Shown here in pieces: positions 62,541 through 64,000 of a stretch of 64,000 nt of DNA (positions are counted from its first letter, which is position 1; the number at the start of each line of letters is the position of its first letter). This DNA comes from JADGNF01 sp964582085 (GTDB lineage: Archaea > Thermoproteota > Bathyarchaeia > Bathyarchaeales > Bathycorpusculaceae), in contig CAZOPV010000017.1 of assembly GCA_964582085.1 (NCBI GenBank), forward strand, positions 94,563 through 158,562. Reading direction: 5' to 3'. The notes under the pieces are model-generated. The model searched no databases, was not told where the DNA came from, and worked only from the letters and a program-made list of their open reading frames with translations. Made by a program: the position numbers and the translations under genes.

Positions 62541-62948
62541 CTAAAGCACAATTAATGATATATAACAACCAAAGTGTAGTGTACAAAAAAGACCACCTAG
62601 CAAAGAAGTTTGAAAGATTTCTCGTCTACAACCAGAAAGCTTAAGTTTAATTAATGTATTTTCGATTCCAGTTAAAGACGCAGAAAGCGGTTGTAGTCTA
62701 GCCTGGTTTAGGACATCAGCCTGCCACGTTGACGACCCGGGTTCAAATCCCGGCAACCGCACCAAACCTTCTTTCGTGAAAGAAGCTTTGCCAAGAAAGC
62801 TCTTGTTTTCTTGAAGCGTAGCTTCTATTTGACTGTTTAGGAGTTTTAGGTAGTTTGTGCAGGCTTGGCTTATGTTTACGCCTAATTCCTTGCTCCGTTT
62901 GAACACATTTTCGTCTATGTTTACGCTCACCTTCTTTTTCGCTCCCAT
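62541..62948 (-). CDS. CcdA-like ribbon-helix-helix protein, 3' part antisense to tRNA-Gly
   Basis: From the ATG at 62948 the first 60 residues are a CcdA/RHH-type antitoxin or regulator (KKVSVNIDENVFKRSKELG, NISQACTNYLKLLN). From about residue 62 on, the frame runs antisense through the tRNA-Gly gene (RLPGFEPGSSTWQADV is the usual antisense-tRNA translation) and stops at 62541. The native protein probably ended near the tRNA; the tail looks acquired by insertion at the tRNA 3' end. Confidence 0.6.
   Translation of the reverse strand: MGAKKKVSVNIDENVFKRSKELGVNISQACTNYLKLLNSQIEATLQENKSFLGKASFTKEGLVRLPGFEPGSSTWQADVLNQARLQPLSASLTGIENTLIKLKLSGCRREIFQTSLLGGLFCTLHFGCYISLIVL
62687..62764 (+). tRNA. 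tRNA-Gly (anticodon GCC), CCA encoded
   Basis: Acceptor GCGGTTG (62687-62693) pairs with CAACCGC (62754-62760). The D-arm is GTCT/GGAC. The anticodon stem TCAGC/GTTGA encloses CTGCCAC with anticodon GCC. The T-arm is CCGGG-TTCAAAT-CCCGG. Discriminator A (62761) and CCA (62762-62764) are encoded. No intron. A minus-strand RHH reading frame crosses the whole gene. Confidence 0.95.
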
Positions 62949-63061
62949 GCTGCTCTCCCCATCCGTATGTATACGCATACGTGCGTATATATGCCGTTGG
63001 GAGTTGAATTTTATCGTAATTCTGAAAAAAGGGGGAAGTATTTCTTGGTGATTGGGGTTTC

Positions 63062-64000
63062 TTAGTAGTTAACTATCATGTCGTCGAAGTAAGCGCTTGT
63101 ACACGTTTGATATCCGACGGCGCCTGAAATATCGTCGAAGTATGCACTGTTAGCATCAATACGTAAAATGCCGTCAATCCAGACCTTTATATTTGTGCCT
63201 ATGACTGCTGCTGTGAATATGTGCGCTGTATAAGGACTTAAAGCTGAACTTACTTGTGTCTGGAATACGTTGTTGCCATTTCTCCACATTATGAGCTCTA
63301 TTGTTCCATCAGTGAATATCCGTGTCGTTATCTGGTTTTGCATGTCAACCCATTTTATCATCAGTGTTGCTACTGCCCATGGGGTTCCACCCGCAGTTTC
63401 AGTTCTCAGTTCAGATTGTACCACGCGGTCGCTTGGGAAGTTTGTGTTAGTGTAAATTGGTGCATCTGATCCTTGTCCTCTTAGTTTGTAATTTTGGATA
63501 GACCATGTTCCGGAATAAACTGTCCATCCGTTATAATTGCCATCATTGAAATCGTCTTTAAAGCAAGATGATGATTTGACTTCATTCAGTAACCAGTGCG
63601 GTTGAAGGTCATAAGTCCATAGGTCATCTTCACCGACATAAGTCGGTTGACTATAGTATAGGCTCATGCCGCTGATTGTGTGCCCGCTTGTTTCCCAATC
63701 TTTGTACCATATAGGTGAGCCGCCTTGTGTAACGCGGGTATCTCCGTTGTAGCACTTAGTCATAGCTCCATAACTACCACCAAGCATGTTGCTGTTTGTA
63801 CCCATATAGACTCGGTCAAAGGTTAAGGTGGTGTATGATGCTGTCGTATCTGCGAAAATATTCTGAGTACCTGTTGATCCATCGGGCAACCAATATGTCA
63901 CGTCGAGGTAGACTGTTGTACCAAGTCGTCTAAGACTTGTCTTGTACCATACATTGCCCCATATTGGAGTGGGACATATCCATTCAGTATATGTTGAGTC
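63062..64000 (-). CDS. Surface or structural protein with LamG-like C-terminal domain (partial, 5' end outside window)
   Basis: The frame is open to the right edge (at least 312 residues). The visible N-terminal part has Tyr/Trp/Thr-rich beta-type sequence (VYLDVTYWLPDGSTGTQN). The C-terminal 180 residues form a concanavalin-like domain (FKDDFNDGNYNGWTVYSGTW, VAVIGTNIKVWIDGILRID with small changes, and ending YFDDMIVNY). This type occurs in archaeal surface glycan-binding proteins and in virus structural proteins. No signal peptide can be judged. Confidence 0.75.
   Translation of the reverse strand, partial: DSTYTEWICPTPIWGNVWYKTSLRRLGTTVYLDVTYWLPDGSTGTQNIFADTTASYTTLTFDRVYMGTNSNMLGGSYGAMTKCYNGDTRVTQGGSPIWYKDWETSGHTISGMSLYYSQPTYVGEDDLWTYDLQPHWLLNEVKSSSCFKDDFNDGNYNGWTVYSGTWSIQNYKLRGQGSDAPIYTNTNFPSDRVVQSELRTETAGGTPWAVATLMIKWVDMQNQITTRIFTDGTIELIMWRNGNNVFQTQVSSALSPYTAHIFTAAVIGTNIKVWIDGILRIDANSAYFDDISGAVGYQTCTSAYFDDMIVNY

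Overview
This window is archaeal chromosomal DNA. It carries a TATA-binding protein, a Sec11-type signal peptidase, an archaeal alanyl-tRNA synthetase with an N-terminal zinc module, tRNA(Ile2) agmatinylcytidine synthetase (TiaS), an archaeal tyrosyl-tRNA synthetase, an Lhr-type helicase and promoters with TTTATAAA/TTTAAATA boxes. Frequent TTG/GTG starts, bacterial-type PfkA next to a glucan phosphorylase, several large sensor kinases and low G+C suggest an uncultured Thermoproteota lineage such as Bathyarchaeia. That placement is an inference, not a database match.

Layout. 1-7.8 kb: MBL hydrolase-pyrE pair, TBP, signal peptidase, a 56-aa zinc ribbon, a Na+/Ca2+ exchanger, MscS, then a glucosylglycerate pair (GpgS plus HAD phosphatase), i.e. 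an osmotic and ion homeostasis block. 7.9-16.8 kb (minus strand): Lhr helicase, alaS, tiaS, a TOPRIM protein and tyrS. 17-20.1 kb: a 1035-aa receiver/PAS/GAF/histidine-kinase protein. 20.3-36.4 kb: possible island. It starts with tRNA-Leu(CAG), followed directly by a frameshifted tyrosine integrase, a small protein pair, a cluster of GCGGTCAAA iterons and a truncated, frameshifted YihY-type membrane gene. It continues with a P-type ATPase, an HprK-like P-loop protein, PfkA, glucan phosphorylase, aPGAM, a UspA protein and a 5'-truncated transposase, and ends at a degenerate tRNA 3'-end copy at 36.40 kb.

36.5-51.6 kb: ordinary genes. These include MtaB-like methylthiotransferase, MTA phosphorylase plus APRT, an ABC exporter with an HtrA protease, a thioredoxin-domain DUF255 protein, a GIY-YIG DUF123 protein, OsmC, and an RHH regulator with its partner. 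51.7-52.8 kb is a decayed PQQ-propeller surface-protein gene. 52.9-60.6 kb is an arsenic-type cluster: two ArsR repressors with CVCE metal-site motifs, an ACR3 arsenite exporter, two paralogous membrane proteins of unknown function, a LamG surface protein, a radical-SAM/SPASM enzyme and two ferredoxins. Five copies of the palindrome ATATTTAAATAT sit in its promoters, suggesting one ArsR-type regulon. 60.6-62.4 kb is a second receiver/PAS/histidine kinase, split by a frameshift. 62.7-64 kb: tRNA-Gly(GCC), an RHH gene reading antisense across the tRNA, and a partial LamG-like surface protein, possibly the edge of another integrated element.

Several genes are split by one frame, two of them at homopolymer runs (T7, A6). 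These may be real decay or assembly errors; reads would decide. The most noteworthy lead is the ArsR-type regulon that links an arsenite exporter to a radical-SAM enzyme, ferredoxins and an unnamed membrane-protein family.
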